A stretch of DNA of 64,000 bases, from positions 1 to 64,000 of the forward strand of contig JBGQFW010000007.1 of assembly GCA_041497115.1 (NCBI GenBank), read 5' to 3'. Under the pieces are notes generated by a model, which was not told where the DNA came from, ran no database searches, and saw nothing but the letters and a program-made list of their open reading frames with translations. Position numbers and translations under genes: made by a program. Shown here one piece after another: positions 52,637 through 61,574 of the stretch; the stretch's first letter is position 1; every line of letters starts with the position of its first letter. This DNA is from AR5 sp041497115 (lineage in GTDB: Bacteria; Methylomirabilota; Methylomirabilia; Rokubacteriales; CSP1-6).

Positions 52637-53038
52637 ATGCGACTCGCTCTCGTGCTCGCGCTGATCACCACGCTCGTGTCCACCCCCCTCGCCGCCGTGG
52701 CCGGCGACGCGCACGGCGCGAGTCAGGTCCAGCCCGATCGCGAGCGCACCCGCGCCGACAAGCGCGTGCCGGGCTTCCCGACGCCGGCAGAGGCCTTCCG
52801 CCGTCACGAGCGGCGGGTATTCGTCGTGCCCCAGCTGGTCTTCGTCTCGCCGGGGCGGTGCTGGCAGGCCGGCTACTGGAGCTATCAGTGGGTGCCGCAG
52901 TCCTACTCGTACAGCACGTGGGTCGCCGGCCAGTGGTCGCCGGAGGGCGACTGGATCGAGGGGCACTACGAGCCGGCCTGGTACACCACCGGCTACTACC
53001 AGCCCCTGTGGACCGAGGGCTACTGGACCCGCTGCTAG
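52637..53038 (+). CDS. Exported W/Y-rich protein (YXWGXW-repeat-like)
   Basis: A 133-residue protein with a signal peptide (M-R-L-A-L-V-L-A-L-I-T-T-L to A-A-V-A-G). The C-terminal half is dominated by aromatic repeats: A-G-Y-W-S-Y-Q-W, V-A-G-Q-W-S-P-E-G-D-W, E-G-H-Y-E-P-A-W, T-E-G-Y-W. Two Cys (G-R-C-W and the final C) bracket this region. The ATG at 52637 is chosen because AGGAGG lies 6 bases upstream; 52610 would add a basic leader. Function unknown; similar small proteins are envelope-associated. Confidence 0.75.
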   Translation: MRLALVLALITTLVSTPLAAVAGDAHGASQVQPDRERTRADKRVPGFPTPAEAFRRHERRVFVVPQLVFVSPGRCWQAGYWSYQWVPQSYSYSTWVAGQWSPEGDWIEGHYEPAWYTTGYYQPLWTEGYWTRC

Positions 53039-53061
53039 CCTGACCCGCGCCCGCGCGGTCC

Positions 53062-53078
53062 CCGGGTAGAATACCCGG
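53062..53078. promoter_or_regulatory. Palindrome overlapping a TAGAAT box before dppB
   Basis: CCGGGTA-GAA-TACCCGG is a perfect 7-bp inverted repeat with 3-nt spacer; the centre contains TAGAAT (53067-53072), a -10-like box for the gene at 53117. It may be an operator, or a terminator of the upstream gene (no T-tract). Confidence 0.5.
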
Positions 53079-53116
53079 CACCTCATGGGCGTCCTCCTCA
53101 CGCCGCTCGGCTCCTG

Positions 53117-54037
53117 ATGCGCCGCTACGTGGCGGCCCGCCTCGCGCAGGCCGCGCTCGTCGTGCTGCTGTCGCTCAGCGCGGTCTTCGGCATGGTGCGG
53201 CTGGGCGGCGATCCCGTCCTGCTCTTCCTGCCGATGGACATCCAGGCCAAGGACGTGAACGAGATCCGCCAGCGGCTGGGCTTCAACGATCCGCTGCTGG
53301 TGCAGTACGGGCGCTACATGGCGGGCGCCGTGCGCGGCGACTTCGGCGAGTCGCTGCGCTACCGCCGCGACGCGCTCGGCCTCGTGCTGGAGCGGCTGCC
53401 CGCCACGCTGCTGCTGGCCGCCACCTCGATCGCGCTCACGCTGGTCGTCGCGGTGCCGCTGGGACTGCTCACCGCCGTCCGCCGCGACACGCTGGCCGAC
53501 CACGTCGGCACGCTCGTCACCGTCCTCGGGCAGGCCACGCCGGGGTTCTGGCTTGGGCTCATGCTGATCTACCTCTTCTCGGTGCAGCTGCGCTGGCTGC
53601 CGACCGGCGGCACCGGCTCGTGGACGCACCTGGTGATGCCGTCGGTGGTGCTCGCCGCGTTCTTCTCGGCGCGGGTGGCGCGCCTCACGCGCTCGGCGGT
53701 GCTCGACGTGCTGGGCGAGGAGTACATCACGACCGCGCGGGCCAAGGGGCTGGGCGAGGGGCGCGTGATCGGCAAGCACACGCTGCGCAACGCGGCCATC
53801 CCCATCGTCACGCTGGCCGGCCTCGAGGCCGGCCAGCTCCTCGGCGGCGCCGTCATCACCGAGACGATCTTCGCGTGGCCGGGCCTCGGCCGCCTCACCG
53901 TGCAGGCGCTGCTCAACCGCGACTTTCCCGTGGTGATGGCGGCGGTGTCGTTCACCTCGATCGTCTACACGCTGATGAACCTCGCCGTCGACCTCGCCTA
54001 CGGCTGGCTCGACCCGCGCGTCCGCGTCCGCCCGTGA
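53117..54037 (+). CDS. dppB: Peptide/nickel ABC transporter permease, DppB type
   Basis: A 306-residue permease with six hydrophobic segments. It begins R-R-Y-V-A-A-R-L-A-Q-A-A-L-V-V-L; the ATPase-contact loop is T-T-A-R-A-K-G-L-G-E-G-R-V; the end G-W-L-D-P-R-V-R is standard. It imports peptides, opines or similar solutes with its neighbours. GTGA overlap into dppC. Confidence 0.9.
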   Translation: MRRYVAARLAQAALVVLLSLSAVFGMVRLGGDPVLLFLPMDIQAKDVNEIRQRLGFNDPLLVQYGRYMAGAVRGDFGESLRYRRDALGLVLERLPATLLLAATSIALTLVVAVPLGLLTAVRRDTLADHVGTLVTVLGQATPGFWLGLMLIYLFSVQLRWLPTGGTGSWTHLVMPSVVLAAFFSARVARLTRSAVLDVLGEEYITTARAKGLGEGRVIGKHTLRNAAIPIVTLAGLEAGQLLGGAVITETIFAWPGLGRLTVQALLNRDFPVVMAAVSFTSIVYTLMNLAVDLAYGWLDPRVRVRP

Positions 54038-54834
54038 AAAAATGGGTCGGCCTCGGCCTGACGCTCGGCGTGCTCCTGAGCGCTCTCGCGGCGCCGTGGC
54101 TGACGCCGCACGATCCGCTGCTGGCCGACTTCGCCGCCGGCCTCAAGCCGCCCGGCACGCCCGGCCATCCCCTCGGCACCGACCAGCTCGGGCGCGACCT
54201 GCTCGCCCGCGTCCTCTACGGCGCGCGGCTGGCGCTCTTCATCGGCCTGTGCACGGTGGTGGCCACCGCGGTGGTGGGCGGGCTGCTCGGCCTGGTGGCG
54301 GGCTTCGTCGAGCGCTGGCCGTCGACGGTGCTCATGCGGCTGGCCGACGTGCAGCTCTCGTTTCCCTTCGTCCTCCTCGCGCTCACGATCAACGCGATCG
54401 TCGGCCTCGGCCTGCGCAACATCATCCTCAGCCTGTCGGCAGCCGGCTGGGTCGTCTTCGCGCGCGTCGTGCGCGGCGAGGTGCTGTCGGTCAAGCAGCG
54501 CGACTTCGTCCACGCCGCCGCTGCGCTGGGCGTGGGACGCGGGCGGCTGCTCTTCCGCCATGTGCTGCCCAACGTGGCGCCCTCGCTCATCGTCGTCGCC
54601 AGCCTGCAGTTCTCGCAGTTCGTCGTGGCGGAGGCGGCCATCAGCTTCCTCGGCTTCGGCGTGCAGCCGCCCACGCCGGCCTGGGGCAGCATGCTGAGCG
54701 AGAGCCGCGACTACCTCTACATCGCCTGGTGGCTGGCCGCCTTCCCCGGCGCCGCGCTGGCGCTGACCGCGCTGGGCGTGAACCTGGTGGGCGACTGGCT
54801 GCGCGACACGCTGGACCCCAAGCTCCGCTTCTGA
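54034..54834 (+). CDS. dppC: Peptide/nickel ABC transporter permease, DppC type
   Basis: A 266-residue permease. P-L-G-T-D-Q-L-G-R-D-L-L-A-R-V-L-Y-G-A-R is the DppC start signature; the contact loop is V-H-A-A-A-A-L-G-V-G-R-G-R; L-R-D-T-L-D-P-K is the usual end. No ATPase gene follows, so DppD/DppF must come from elsewhere. Confidence 0.92.
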   Translation: MKKWVGLGLTLGVLLSALAAPWLTPHDPLLADFAAGLKPPGTPGHPLGTDQLGRDLLARVLYGARLALFIGLCTVVATAVVGGLLGLVAGFVERWPSTVLMRLADVQLSFPFVLLALTINAIVGLGLRNIILSLSAAGWVVFARVVRGEVLSVKQRDFVHAAAALGVGRGRLLFRHVLPNVAPSLIVVASLQFSQFVVAEAAISFLGFGVQPPTPAWGSMLSESRDYLYIAWWLAAFPGAALALTALGVNLVGDWLRDTLDPKLRF

Positions 54835-54954
54835 CGGCGCCCGAGACCCGGATCACCGCCGCCTCGGCTCTCACGAGGTGACGAGCCTGGCGTAGTGCTC
54901 GGCGCTCGCGCTACACTGCTGGCCCGACTCAATCCGGCACCAGGGAGACGCCTC

Positions 54955-56484
54955 ATGCGCATGCTACGAGTAGTCGTCGTCGCCGCCGCCATTCTCGGGC
55001 TCACCGCCCCCGCGCCGGCCCAGGACCGCGTCAAGACCAAGGAGATCGTGGTCGGCCTCGGCGCCGAGCCGCGCACCATGCTGGCCGTGACGATCGTGGA
55101 CTGGACGACCAACAACATGCTCGAGCACATCTACGACCGGCTCCTCGACCGCGACGCCAAGACGTTCAAGCCCAGGCCGATGCTGGCCGAGAGCTGGCGG
55201 ATCGTGAACGACACGATGTGGGAGTTCAAGCTGCGCCGTGGCGTGAAGTTCCACAACGGCGAGCCGTTCACGGCGGCCTCGGTCAAGGCCACCATCGACT
55301 ACGCGCTCGATCCGGCCACCAAGAGCCACTTCGCCTCCGCCGCCTACTGGGGGCTCGTCAAGGAGGTGCAGGTCGTCGACGACTACACGGTGCGGTTCGT
55401 CACCAAGCAGCCGTGGCCGAACATGGTCGACAGCGCCTCGCTGACCAACTCCCTCATCATGCCGGCCAAGGCGCTGAAGGAGCTGGGCCCGGCCAAGCTG
55501 GCCGAGCACCCGATCGGCACCGGCCCCTTCAAGTTCGTCGAGTGGAAGCGCGACGAGCGGCTCGTGCTCGACCGCAACCCCGACTACTGGCAGGGTCCCG
55601 CCGACGTCAGCCGCGTGACCTTCCGCTTCATCCCCGAGTTCAGCGCGCGCATGGCCGCCCTGCTCTCGGGCGAGATCGACATCATGAAGGACGTGCCGCC
55701 CCAGGCGGTCGAGGCGGTCGAGCGGAGCGGGCGCGCCAAGGTCCGCGCCACCGTCTCCTCCCGCATCAACTACCTGGCGCTGGTGAACCTCAAGCCGGGG
55801 CCGATGCAGGACGTCCGCGTGCGGCGCGCGATGAACTACGCCGTCAACGTGGACGAGCTGATCGCCCAGGTGCTCAAGGGCCGGGCCACGCGGATGTGCG
55901 GGCCGATGGCGCCCGCCAACGTGGACTACGCGCCGGCCGAGTGCTACCAGTACGACCCCGCCCGCGCCCAGGCGCTGTTCAAGGAGGCCGGCGTGGATCC
56001 CGCCAAGCTGGCCCTCACGCTCGACACGCCATCGGGGCGCTACCCGCTCGACAAGGACGTGTCGCTCGCCATCGCCGCCCAGCTCCAGCGGCTGGGCATC
56101 AAGGTCAACGTGGTCGTCAACGAGTGGGGCACGCACCTGGACAAGATCAAGAACCGCAACACCGGCGATATGTTCTTCCTCGGCTGGGGCCCGGCGCTGC
56201 ACGGCCAGGGCACGATGCAGCCGCTCTTCCTCGCCGACCAGACCTACTCGTCCTACGGCAACAACAAGACGATCGATAGCAAGATTGCGCGCGCCCAGAC
56301 GCTGCTCGATCCCAAGGCCCGCGCCGAGGCCTACGCCGAGCTGCAGAAGCTGGTCCGCGACGAGGCGCCCTGGGTGTTCCTCTGGCAGCAGCACGACCTC
56401 TACGGCGTGGCCCAGACCATCGAGTGGACCCCGCGCGCCGACGAAAAAGTCTGGATGTACGACGCCAAGGTGATCGCGCGGTGA
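54955..56484 (+). CDS. Extracellular solute-binding protein, family 5 (DppA type)
   Basis: A 509-residue periplasmic binding protein. Signal peptide M-R-M-L-R-V-V-V-V-A-A-A-I-L-G-L then A-P-A-Q. Typical motifs: M-L-A-E-S-W-R, V-K-F-H-N-G-E-P-F-T-A, I-G-T-G-P-F-K-F-V-E-W. AGGGAGA lies 8 bases before the ATG at 54955, and a TACACT box lies upstream (54911-54916). It follows dppBC and is coupled to the amidohydrolase gene (GTGA). Confidence 0.92.
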   Translation: MRMLRVVVVAAAILGLTAPAPAQDRVKTKEIVVGLGAEPRTMLAVTIVDWTTNNMLEHIYDRLLDRDAKTFKPRPMLAESWRIVNDTMWEFKLRRGVKFHNGEPFTAASVKATIDYALDPATKSHFASAAYWGLVKEVQVVDDYTVRFVTKQPWPNMVDSASLTNSLIMPAKALKELGPAKLAEHPIGTGPFKFVEWKRDERLVLDRNPDYWQGPADVSRVTFRFIPEFSARMAALLSGEIDIMKDVPPQAVEAVERSGRAKVRATVSSRINYLALVNLKPGPMQDVRVRRAMNYAVNVDELIAQVLKGRATRMCGPMAPANVDYAPAECYQYDPARAQALFKEAGVDPAKLALTLDTPSGRYPLDKDVSLAIAAQLQRLGIKVNVVVNEWGTHLDKIKNRNTGDMFFLGWGPALHGQGTMQPLFLADQTYSSYGNNKTIDSKIARAQTLLDPKARAEAYAELQKLVRDEAPWVFLWQQHDLYGVAQTIEWTPRADEKVWMYDAKVIAR

Positions 56485-57716
56485 GCATCACCGTTTTCAC
56501 CAACGCGCTGCTGATCGACTGCACGGGCGCCGAGCCGGTCGAGGGCGCCGCCGTCGTCGTCGAGGACGAGCGCATCAAGGACGTGCTGCCCCACGGCCGA
56601 GTCGGCCCCCAGCCCGGCCGCGTCACCACGCTCGACCTCAAGGGGCGGACGCTCATGCCCGGCCTCACCGACGCCCACGTGCACATCTGCGCGGTGACCG
56701 AGAACATCACCGACCAGCACCGCTTCTACCCGCCGTCGTACGTCGCCGCCCGCGCCATGAAGCGCGCGGAGGAATGTTTGATGCAGGGCTTCACGACCGT
56801 TCGGGATGCGGGAGGTGCCGATTATGGCTTCCGGATGGTGCTGGAGGAAGGGTATTTTCCAGGGCCCCGCCTGCTCGTCTCCGGCCACTACATCTCGCAG
56901 ACCGGCGGCCACGGTGACAAGCGCCGCCGCGCCGAGTGGGTCGCGCCCATCGACTGCTGCATGGGGATGATCGGCTCGATCGCCGACGGCGAGGCCGAGG
57001 TGCGCAAGGCGGTGCGCGAGCAGCTGCGCCGCGACGTGGACCAGATCAAGATCATGGCCTCGGGCGGCGCCATGTCGCCCTCCGACGAGCTCGACACCAC
57101 CCAGTTCACCGTCGCCGAGATGCGGGCCGCCGTCGAGGAGGCGCAGGCGGTGGGCAAGTACGTGCTGAGCCACGCCTACTCCGACACCGCCGTCCGCAAC
57201 GCGATCGCGGCGGGCGTGCGGTCCATCGAGCACGGCAACCTGATCCGCGAGCCGGCCGCCAAGGCCATCAAGGACGCCGGCGCCTTCCTGGTGCCGACGA
57301 TGGTGACCTACGAGGCGATCTACCGCGAGGGCAAGCGCTACGGCATCGGCGACCACCAGGTCGCCAAGATCGACCTGGCCCGCCAGCAGTCGGTGCAGGG
57401 GCTGACCTACGCCTACAAGGCCGGCTGCAAGATCGGCTCGGGCTCCGACCTGCTCGGCGACATGATGATCCAGCGGGCGGTCGAGTTCGAGCTGAAGGGG
57501 CAGGTGATGAAGCCGATGGAGGTGCTCCTGTCGGCGACGAAGGTGAACGCGGAGCTGTTCCGCATGACGGACCGGATCGGCTCGGTCGAGCCCGGCAAGT
57601 ACGCCGACCTCATCGTCGTGGAGGGCAACCCGCTCGACAACCTGCGCGTCTTCCAGAAGCTCGACAATCTCAAGCTGATCATGAAGGGCGGCCATGTCCA
57701 CAAGCAAACACTCTGA
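56481..57716 (+). CDS. Amidohydrolase (prolidase/imidazolonepropionase-like)
   Basis: A 411-residue metal-dependent hydrolase. D-A-H-V-H gives the first metal pair, Q-I-K-I-M-A-S-G-G the likely carboxylated Lys, S-H-A-Y-S and I-E-H-G-N two further His ligands, and G-S-D-L the catalytic Asp. Closest pattern is the Xaa-Pro dipeptidase-like branch. Directly coupled to the solute-binding protein, it probably cleaves the imported peptide or amide. Confidence 0.88.
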   Translation: MSITVFTNALLIDCTGAEPVEGAAVVVEDERIKDVLPHGRVGPQPGRVTTLDLKGRTLMPGLTDAHVHICAVTENITDQHRFYPPSYVAARAMKRAEECLMQGFTTVRDAGGADYGFRMVLEEGYFPGPRLLVSGHYISQTGGHGDKRRRAEWVAPIDCCMGMIGSIADGEAEVRKAVREQLRRDVDQIKIMASGGAMSPSDELDTTQFTVAEMRAAVEEAQAVGKYVLSHAYSDTAVRNAIAAGVRSIEHGNLIREPAAKAIKDAGAFLVPTMVTYEAIYREGKRYGIGDHQVAKIDLARQQSVQGLTYAYKAGCKIGSGSDLLGDMMIQRAVEFELKGQVMKPMEVLLSATKVNAELFRMTDRIGSVEPGKYADLIVVEGNPLDNLRVFQKLDNLKLIMKGGHVHKQTL

Positions 57717-58464
57717 CCTCATCCTCGATCAGTTCACGCGTCAGGCGGTGCCGTTCGCCACCGCGCCGTCCATCAAGGACGAGGCCGCGCTGAAGCTGAT
57801 CATCGACTGGAGCGGCGCCGGCCCCGAGGACACCGTGCTCGACGTCGCCAGCGGCCCCGGGCTCGTGGTCGTCGCGTTCGCCCGGGTGGCCAAGCACGCC
57901 ACCGGCATCGACATCACGCCGGCCATGATCGAGCGGGCTCTCCGGTACGCGCAGGAGCAGGGCGTGACCAACGTCACCTGGCGGCAGGGCGATGTGCTGC
58001 CGCTGCCGTACCCGGACGCGTCGTTCTCGATCGTCAGCTCGCGCTTCGCGTTCCACCACTTCCTCGATCCGCTCGCCGTCCTCACGCAGATGGCGCGGGT
58101 CTGCAAGCCGGGCGGCACGGTGCTGGTGGTGGACAGCGCCCCCGCCCCCGACACGGCCGACGCCTTCAACCGGCTGGAGATCGTGCGCGACCCCTCGCAC
58201 GTGCGCGCGCTGCCGGAGGCCGAGCACCTGGACCTCTTCCGCCGGGCGGGGCTGCCCGCGCCGCGCGTGACCCACTATCGCCTGGAGGGCGAGCTGGAGG
58301 CGCTCATCGCGCGCTCGTTCCCCAAGCCGGGCGACGACGAGACGATGCGCCGGATCTTCGCCGACTCGCTGGCCGGCGACACGCTGGGCATCCAGGCGCG
58401 GCGCGACCCCGACGGTCGGATCCGCTACGGCTACCCCGTCGCGGTGATGGCCGCCCGGCGCTGA
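57694..58464 (+). CDS. SAM-dependent methyltransferase (UbiE/type 11)
   Basis: A 256-residue class I methyltransferase. Motif I is V-L-D-V-A-S-G-P-G-L-V-V; D-V-L-P-L-P-Y-P-D-A-S-F-S-I-V and S-S-R-F-A-F-H-H-F-L-D-P follow, then the post-motif V-C-K-P-G-G-T. It overlaps the amidohydrolase gene by 23 bases. Substrate unknown. Confidence 0.88.
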   Translation: MSTSKHSDLILDQFTRQAVPFATAPSIKDEAALKLIIDWSGAGPEDTVLDVASGPGLVVVAFARVAKHATGIDITPAMIERALRYAQEQGVTNVTWRQGDVLPLPYPDASFSIVSSRFAFHHFLDPLAVLTQMARVCKPGGTVLVVDSAPAPDTADAFNRLEIVRDPSHVRALPEAEHLDLFRRAGLPAPRVTHYRLEGELEALIARSFPKPGDDETMRRIFADSLAGDTLGIQARRDPDGRIRYGYPVAVMAARR

Positions 58465-58472
58465 CCGCGGGC

Positions 58473-58961
58473 GTGCGCGTCGTCGATCTCTCGTTTCCGA
58501 TCCGGCCGCACGTCCGCTGGAAGGTCGAGTCGACGCTGCGCTCGGCCCACGCGCGCGGCGACCTCTTCCAGTCCACCGTGGTCACGATCGCGTGCCACGC
58601 CTACACGCACGTGGACGCGCCCGTGCACTTCCTGCCGGGCGACCGCGACGTCGCGACCATGCCGGTGGACCAGTGGATCGGCGAGGCCGCCGTGGTGGAC
58701 CTCACCCACCTCGGCGACAACGGCGAGGTCTCGGCAGCCGAGCTGGACCGCCACGCCGGCCACGTGCGCGCGGGCGACATCGTGCTGCTGCGCACCGACT
58801 GGCCGCGCCGGGCGAGCGTGGAGAGCGAGCGGTTCTGGAAGGACGCGCCGTGGACCGCGCGCACCTGACGAACCTCGATCAGATCGGCGCGCCGCGCTGC
58901 CGGTTCATGGCGCTCCCGCTCAGGCTCGAGGGCGCCGACGGCTCGCCGGTGCGCGCCGTCG
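58473..58961 (+). pseudogene. Remnant of a cyclase / kynurenine formamidase-like gene
   Basis: The first 131 codons are a cyclase-family N-terminus: V-V-D-L-S-F-P-I-R-P-H, the metal motif H-A-Y-T-H-V-D-A-P-V-H-F, D-I-V-L-L-R-T-D-W. The frame stops at 58866-58868. In the +1 frame immediately downstream the family C-terminus resumes (L-T-N-L-D-Q-I-G-A, F-M-A-L-P-L-R-L-E-G-A-D-G-S-P-V-R-A-V-A). Roughly 70-80 residues between are missing, so this is an internal deletion with frameshift, not a stop-codon recoding. Confidence 0.8.
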
Positions 58962-59274
58962 CTACGCCCTCGGCTTCGGCGGCGGCCGGCCGGTCGCCCG
59001 CGACCGCGCCGCCGAGCTGGCCGCCGCCGGATCGGACGGCGCGGCGCTGATCGCCAGCGTCCGCGCCCTCGCGGCCGAACTCGGCGCCGCGCTGGCCGCG
59101 CTGACGCCCGCCGACCTCGACCAGAAGGTCACGCCCGCCCCCGAGCTCTGGGGCACCGGCCCGCCGCGGGAGATCTCCCGGCGCGAGGCCCTCGTCGAGA
59201 GCGTGCGCCACGCCGCGCTCCACCTGGGCGAGCTGCGGCTCACGCGCGATCTCGCCCCGGCGCAGCCGGCGTAG
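58962..59274 (+). pseudogene. C-terminal fragment of a DinB-family protein
   Basis: A frame without its own start reads A-L-G-F-G-G-G-R-P-V-A-R-D-R-A-A-E-L and ends with S-R-R-E-A-L-V-E-S-V-R-H-A-A-L-H-L-G-E-L-R-L-T-R-D-L, the His-containing C-terminal helix of DinB/DUF664 proteins. The N-terminal helix with the first His ligand is absent. The fragment begins exactly where the cyclase remnant stops, so one deletion removed the end of one gene and the beginning of the other. Confidence 0.65.
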
Positions 59275-59295
59275 CGCCGGCCTCGACGTTCGGGG

Positions 59296-59301
59296 CACAA
59301 T
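59296..59301 (+). promoter_or_regulatory. CACAAT box 8 bases before the dus start
   Basis: A -10-like CACAAT ends 8 bases before ATG 59310 and there is no Shine-Dalgarno, again suggesting a leaderless transcript. Confidence 0.35.
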
Positions 59302-59309
59302 ACTCACCG

Positions 59310-60212
59310 ATGCCACCGCTCGATCTCCGCCTCGCCCCGATGGCCGGTATCACCAACGCGCCGTTCCGGCTCGTGTGCCGCGAGTGCGGCGCCGGGCCGC
59401 TCACCAGCGAGGAGATCGACGCGCGCGCGCTGGTGCTCGGCAACGACCGGACCGAGGGGCTGACCGCCTGCCTGCCCGGGGAGCGGCCGCTGGCCATGCA
59501 GCTGCTGGGCGCCGATCCCGACGTGCTGGCCGAGGCCGCGCGGCGGCTCGAGGCGGCCGGCGCCGACGGCATCGACCTCAACATGGGCTGCCCGGTGCCC
59601 AAGATCGTCGCCAAGGGGCAGGGCGCCGCTCTCATGCGTGACCCGCTTGCCGCCGCGGTGATCTTCCGCACGCTGCGCAAGGCGGTGCGCGGGCCCCTGT
59701 CGATCAAGATCCGCGGCGGCTGGGACGATCGCACGCTGAACGCCGTCGAGATCGCCCGGCTCGGCGAGAGCGAGGGGGTCGACGCGATCACCGTGCACCC
59801 GCGCACGCGCTCGCAGCGATTCACCGGCCGGGCGCCGTGGGACGTCATTGCCGCGGTGGTGGCGGCGGTGAGGGTGCCGGTGACCGGCAACGGCGACGTG
59901 ACCGGCGTCGAGGACGCGCGCGCGATGGTGGCCGTCACCGGCTGTGCGGCGGTGATGATCGGGCGCGGCGCGCTGGGGGCGCCGTGGACCTTCCTCGGCC
60001 GTCCGGCGACGCGCGACGAGCGGGCGGCGATCATCCGCCGTCACGCCGACCTGATCGCCGCGCACCTCCCCGAGCGGCCGGCGCTCCTGCAGCTGCGGAA
60101 GCACCTGGCGTGGTACTCGGCGGGGCGACCGGGCTCGGCGGCCCTGCGCCCGCGGCTGTTCGCGGCGGCGACGGCGGGCGAGGCGCGCGATCTGTTCTGG
60201 AGCGGCTGGTGA
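59310..60212 (+). CDS. dus: tRNA-dihydrouridine synthase
   Basis: A 300-residue FMN enzyme of the Dus family. L-A-P-M-A-G-I-T-N-A-P-F-R is the N-terminal FMN motif, N-M-G-C-P-V-P-K-I-V the active-site Cys motif, V-H-P-R-T-R-S-Q and N-G-D-V complete the site. It reduces specific uridines in the D-loop of tRNA. GTGA overlap into the MaoC gene. Confidence 0.93.
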   Translation: MPPLDLRLAPMAGITNAPFRLVCRECGAGPLTSEEIDARALVLGNDRTEGLTACLPGERPLAMQLLGADPDVLAEAARRLEAAGADGIDLNMGCPVPKIVAKGQGAALMRDPLAAAVIFRTLRKAVRGPLSIKIRGGWDDRTLNAVEIARLGESEGVDAITVHPRTRSQRFTGRAPWDVIAAVVAAVRVPVTGNGDVTGVEDARAMVAVTGCAAVMIGRGALGAPWTFLGRPATRDERAAIIRRHADLIAAHLPERPALLQLRKHLAWYSAGRPGSAALRPRLFAAATAGEARDLFWSGW

Positions 60213-60658
60213 CCGGCCAGCGCTTCTTCGAGGACTTCCGCGTCGGTGACCGGTTCGAGAGCCCGTCGAAGACGCTCAACGACGGTCACTTCATGTTCTT
60301 CGCCGGCATGACGGGCGACGCCCATCCCATCCACTACGACGACGAGTACGCGCGGCGCACGCGCTTCGGCCGGCGGCTGGCCCACGGCCTGCTGCTGACC
60401 TCGCTCACGGCGGTCGGCGCCTCGACGCTGGCCCCCGTCATCGAGGCGTCCATCGTGGCCTTCGTCGAGCAGACGACGCGCTTCCGGGCGCCCGCCTTCA
60501 TCGGCGACACGCTCAAGCCGGCCCACGAGGTGATCGCCCTCGAGCGCAAGCGCTCGGCCGGCCTCGTCACGCTGCGAGTCATCCTCACCAACCAGCGCGG
60601 CGAGACGGTCCTCGAGGGCGAGCACCGCTACCTCATCGCCTACCGCCCGGCCGCGTGA
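60209..60658 (+). CDS. MaoC-like hotdog hydratase
   Basis: A 149-residue hotdog protein: F-F-E-D-F-R-V-G-D-R-F, F-A-G-M-T-G-D-A-H-P-I-H-Y-D-D-E with the catalytic Asp/His, and R-L-A-H-G-L-L-L. Second MaoC of the window; coupled to dus although no functional link is obvious. Convergent with the aldo/keto reductase 8 bases away. Confidence 0.88.
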   Translation: MTGQRFFEDFRVGDRFESPSKTLNDGHFMFFAGMTGDAHPIHYDDEYARRTRFGRRLAHGLLLTSLTAVGASTLAPVIEASIVAFVEQTTRFRAPAFIGDTLKPAHEVIALERKRSAGLVTLRVILTNQRGETVLEGEHRYLIAYRPAA

Positions 60659-60665
60659 GCCTCGG

Positions 60666-61559
60666 CTAGCGCTCGCCGGCCCAGCCGTCGGCGACCTGCC
60701 GCCAGCGCGCGCGAATCGCCTCCGCGTCCGCGGGCGGCAGCGGCCCCGCATCGAGCTGCGCGGCGTTCTCCCGCCACCGCCCCGGGCGCGTGGTGCCGAC
60801 GATCAGCGTGTGCACGCCCGGCAGGGACGCGGTGAAGCGGAGCGCCACGCCGACCGCCTCCGCCACCGGCCGCGCGAGAAAGTCGTACTCGAGCCGCTGC
60901 AGGCGGTCCCAGTACGCGTGGTGATAGGCGTTGTCCGGGCGCCGGCCCGTGCGCCACGCCGCGTTGGCGATCGGCCGCTTGGCGATGACGCCGACGCCGC
61001 CGGCGCGGGCGGCCGGCAGCGTGAGCTCGATCGCCTCCTGATCGGCCACGCTGATGGACGTCTGCAGCACGTCGAAGCGCCCGCACGTGACGGCGTAGCG
61101 GGCGGCGGCGCCGTTGCCGCTGTAGCCGAGGAAGCGCGCCTGGCCCCGCGCGCGCGCCCGCTCGAGGACCTCGATCACGTCGCCGCGGCGCAGATCCTCC
61201 TCGGAGCAGGTGTGCAGCTGCAGGAGCTCGACGTGATCGGTGCGCAGGCGCGCCAGGCTGCGCGCGATGCTCCGCTCGAGCGAGGCGGGACGCCAATCGT
61301 CGCGGCCGGTGCCCTCGAAGTGGCCGCACTTCGTGAAGAGATGGTAGTCACGCCGCCGGCCGGCCACCGCCGCGCCGATGAGCGACTCCGAGTCCCCGTA
61401 GCACTCGGCGGTGTCGATGACGTTGAGACCGGCGTCGAGCGCCTCGGCGAGGAGCCGTCCCACGCGGACCGCGTCCACCCGCTCGAAGCCGATCTCCGAG
61501 CCGCCGAAGCCGAGCACGCTGACGGCGAGCCCGGTGCGGCCGAGCGGGCGGCGCTCCAT
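60666..61559 (-). CDS. Aldo/keto reductase
   Basis: A 297-residue TIM-barrel oxidoreductase. L-G-R-T-G-L-A-V-S-V-L-G-F-G-G is the family start; catalytic residues in V-I-D-T-A-E-C-Y (Asp, Tyr), F-T-K-C-G (Lys) and L-L-Q-L-H (His). NADPH site near G-T-T-R-P. Substrate unknown. Last gene of a three-gene minus-strand run. Confidence 0.92.
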   Translation of the reverse strand: MERRPLGRTGLAVSVLGFGGSEIGFERVDAVRVGRLLAEALDAGLNVIDTAECYGDSESLIGAAVAGRRRDYHLFTKCGHFEGTGRDDWRPASLERSIARSLARLRTDHVELLQLHTCSEEDLRRGDVIEVLERARARGQARFLGYSGNGAAARYAVTCGRFDVLQTSISVADQEAIELTLPAARAGGVGVIAKRPIANAAWRTGRRPDNAYHHAYWDRLQRLEYDFLARPVAEAVGVALRFTASLPGVHTLIVGTTRPGRWRENAAQLDAGPLPPADAEAIRARWRQVADGWAGER

Positions 61560-61574
61560 CCGGACGCTAGGCGG

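Noticed and set aside
58866..58868. TGA in the cyclase gene as a third selenocysteine
   Set aside because: Downstream homology resumes in a different frame and about 75 residues are missing; this is a deletion with frameshift, and no Cys is expected there.
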